From: Nitrospirota bacterium
GTDB lineage: Bacteria > Nitrospirota > Thermodesulfovibrionia > Thermodesulfovibrionales > JdFR-88
Direction of reading: 5' to 3'
Assembly: GCA_021790695.1 (NCBI GenBank)
Contig: JAJYGJ010000090.1
Span: 1-6,687 of the forward strand
DNA length: 6,687 nucleotides
Both the position numbers and the translations under genes were made by a program. Shown piece after piece: positions 6,176 through 6,687 of this stretch (the first letter of the stretch is position 1; every line of letters starts with the position of its first letter). Under the pieces are notes generated by a model, which was given only the letters and a program-made list of their open reading frames with translations, did not search any database and was not told the origin of the DNA.

Positions 6176-6197
6176 AAATAAAAAAATTCCTTACATT

Positions 6198-6220
6198 TTC
6201 CCGCGGCTTGCCGCAGGGAA
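6198..6220 (+). promoter_or_regulatory. Stable hairpin just upstream of the groEL ribosome-binding site
   Basis: TTCCCGCGG (6198-6206) pairs with CCGC-A-GGGAA (6211-6220) around a CTTG tetraloop: nine base pairs with one bulged A. It ends about 10 bases before the groEL Shine-Dalgarno (AAAGGAGG, 6228-6235). It has no T-run, so it is more likely an mRNA stabilising, processing or translation-modulating element than a terminator. Confidence 0.5.
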
Positions 6221-6246
6221 GATCAATAAAGGAGGATATCTGAGGA

Positions 6247-6687
6247 ATGGCAAAGCAACTCTTATTTGACGAACCCGCGAGGCAGGCCCTTTTAAGAGGG
6301 GTGAACATACTGGCTGACGCCGTGAAGGCGACACTCGGCCCCAAAGGCAGAAACGCGATCCTGGACAAGAAGTTCGGCGCCCCGACGATCACGAAAGACG
6401 GGGTCACGGTGGCAAAGGAGATAGAACTGAAGGACCCCTGGGAGAACATGGGCGCCCAGTTGGTGAAGGAGGTCGCCTCGAAGACCTCGGATGCGGCCGG
6501 AGACGGCACCACCACCGCCACGGTGCTTGCCAATGCCATTTTCCGCGAGGGGATAAGGAACGTTGTGGCGGGCGCAAACCCGATGGACATAAAGAGGGGC
6601 ATCGACAAGGCCGTGGAGAACGTTATCGAGGAGCTTAAAAAACTCTCCAAGCCGGTCGTGGACAAAAAAGAGATAGCCCAGGTGGGC
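6247..6687 (+). CDS. groEL: Chaperonin GroEL, N-terminal 147 residues (cut by window end)
   Basis: The reading frame starts MAKQLLFDEPARQALLRGVN and stays open to the last base, so only about a quarter of the usual 540-odd residues is present. It contains the nucleotide-binding motifs of the equatorial domain: TLGPKGRN (29-36), TKDGVTVAKEI (49-59) and GDGTTTATVLA (85-95, with D86 equivalent to the ATP-hydrolysis aspartate). NPMDIKRGIDKAV (about 112-124) follows, reaching the start of the intermediate domain. GroEL forms tetradecameric rings that fold cytosolic proteins with GroES and ATP. The Shine-Dalgarno GGAGG (6231-6235) is strong but 11 bases from the ATG, slightly farther than usual. 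The 140-base gap after groES is longer than in most groESL operons and holds hairpins and a possible promoter. Confidence 0.98.
   Translation, partial: MAKQLLFDEPARQALLRGVNILADAVKATLGPKGRNAILDKKFGAPTITKDGVTVAKEIELKDPWENMGAQLVKEVASKTSDAAGDGTTTATVLANAIFREGIRNVVAGANPMDIKRGIDKAVENVIEELKKLSKPVVDKKEIAQVG

Overview
This window looks like chromosomal DNA from a Gram-negative-type bacterium. Coding regions are GC-rich, the intergenic regions are AT-rich, and AGG (Arg) and ATA (Ile) codons are used heavily in every gene. The gene content and protein style (a membrane-anchored Do-family protease, a short GroES, a CIRCE operator and CTCACCC/CTCTCCC-type palindromic repeats) would fit Nitrospirota or a deltaproteobacterial lineage. 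That placement is inference; no marker here settles it.

Layout. Bases 1-50 end in a terminator-like hairpin for a gene outside the window. A LOG-family nucleotide-binding protein (136-780, +) converges on an Smr-domain protein (786-1514, -). Their stop codons lie in the two copies of a 9-bp tandem repeat. The divergent gap 1515-1695 carries a TATAAT box on each strand. An APH-fold kinase (1696-2763, +) follows, with TATAAT almost touching its start codon. Next come an HtrA/DegP-type protease with two PDZ domains (2873-4336, +) and a strong intrinsic terminator (4360-4392). A DUF523/TudS-type protein (4444-4989, +) is preceded by a perfect extended -10 and no Shine-Dalgarno. It overlaps a rhomboid protease (TTG start, 4970-5641, +). 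A 200-base AT-rich region holds a promoter and a perfect CIRCE operator, followed by groES (5843-6106, +) and the first 147 codons of groEL (6247 to the window end, +).

How the genes relate. groES-groEL is one HrcA-type heat-shock operon, and its 140-base internal spacer is rich in hairpins. HtrA (periplasm), rhomboid (inner membrane) and GroESL (cytoplasm) form a loose protein quality-control neighbourhood, but a terminator and separate promoters divide them, so co-regulation is not shown. The LOG, Smr and APH-like genes have no evident pathway link.

Most notable observations. (1) The DUF523 gene carries an in-frame, roughly 110-bp repeat-derived insertion between its second and third conserved cysteine motifs. 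(2) Two genes have -10 boxes placed so that their transcripts could be leaderless. (3) Mutually exclusive hairpins sharing three CCGCGG cores lie between groES and groEL. (4) GroES is short in the segment that normally forms the roof hairpin. (5) A nested GC palindrome lies inside the Smr linker. I found no CRISPR array, tRNA, rRNA, transposase or defence system, and nothing that clearly amounts to an undescribed multi-gene system.
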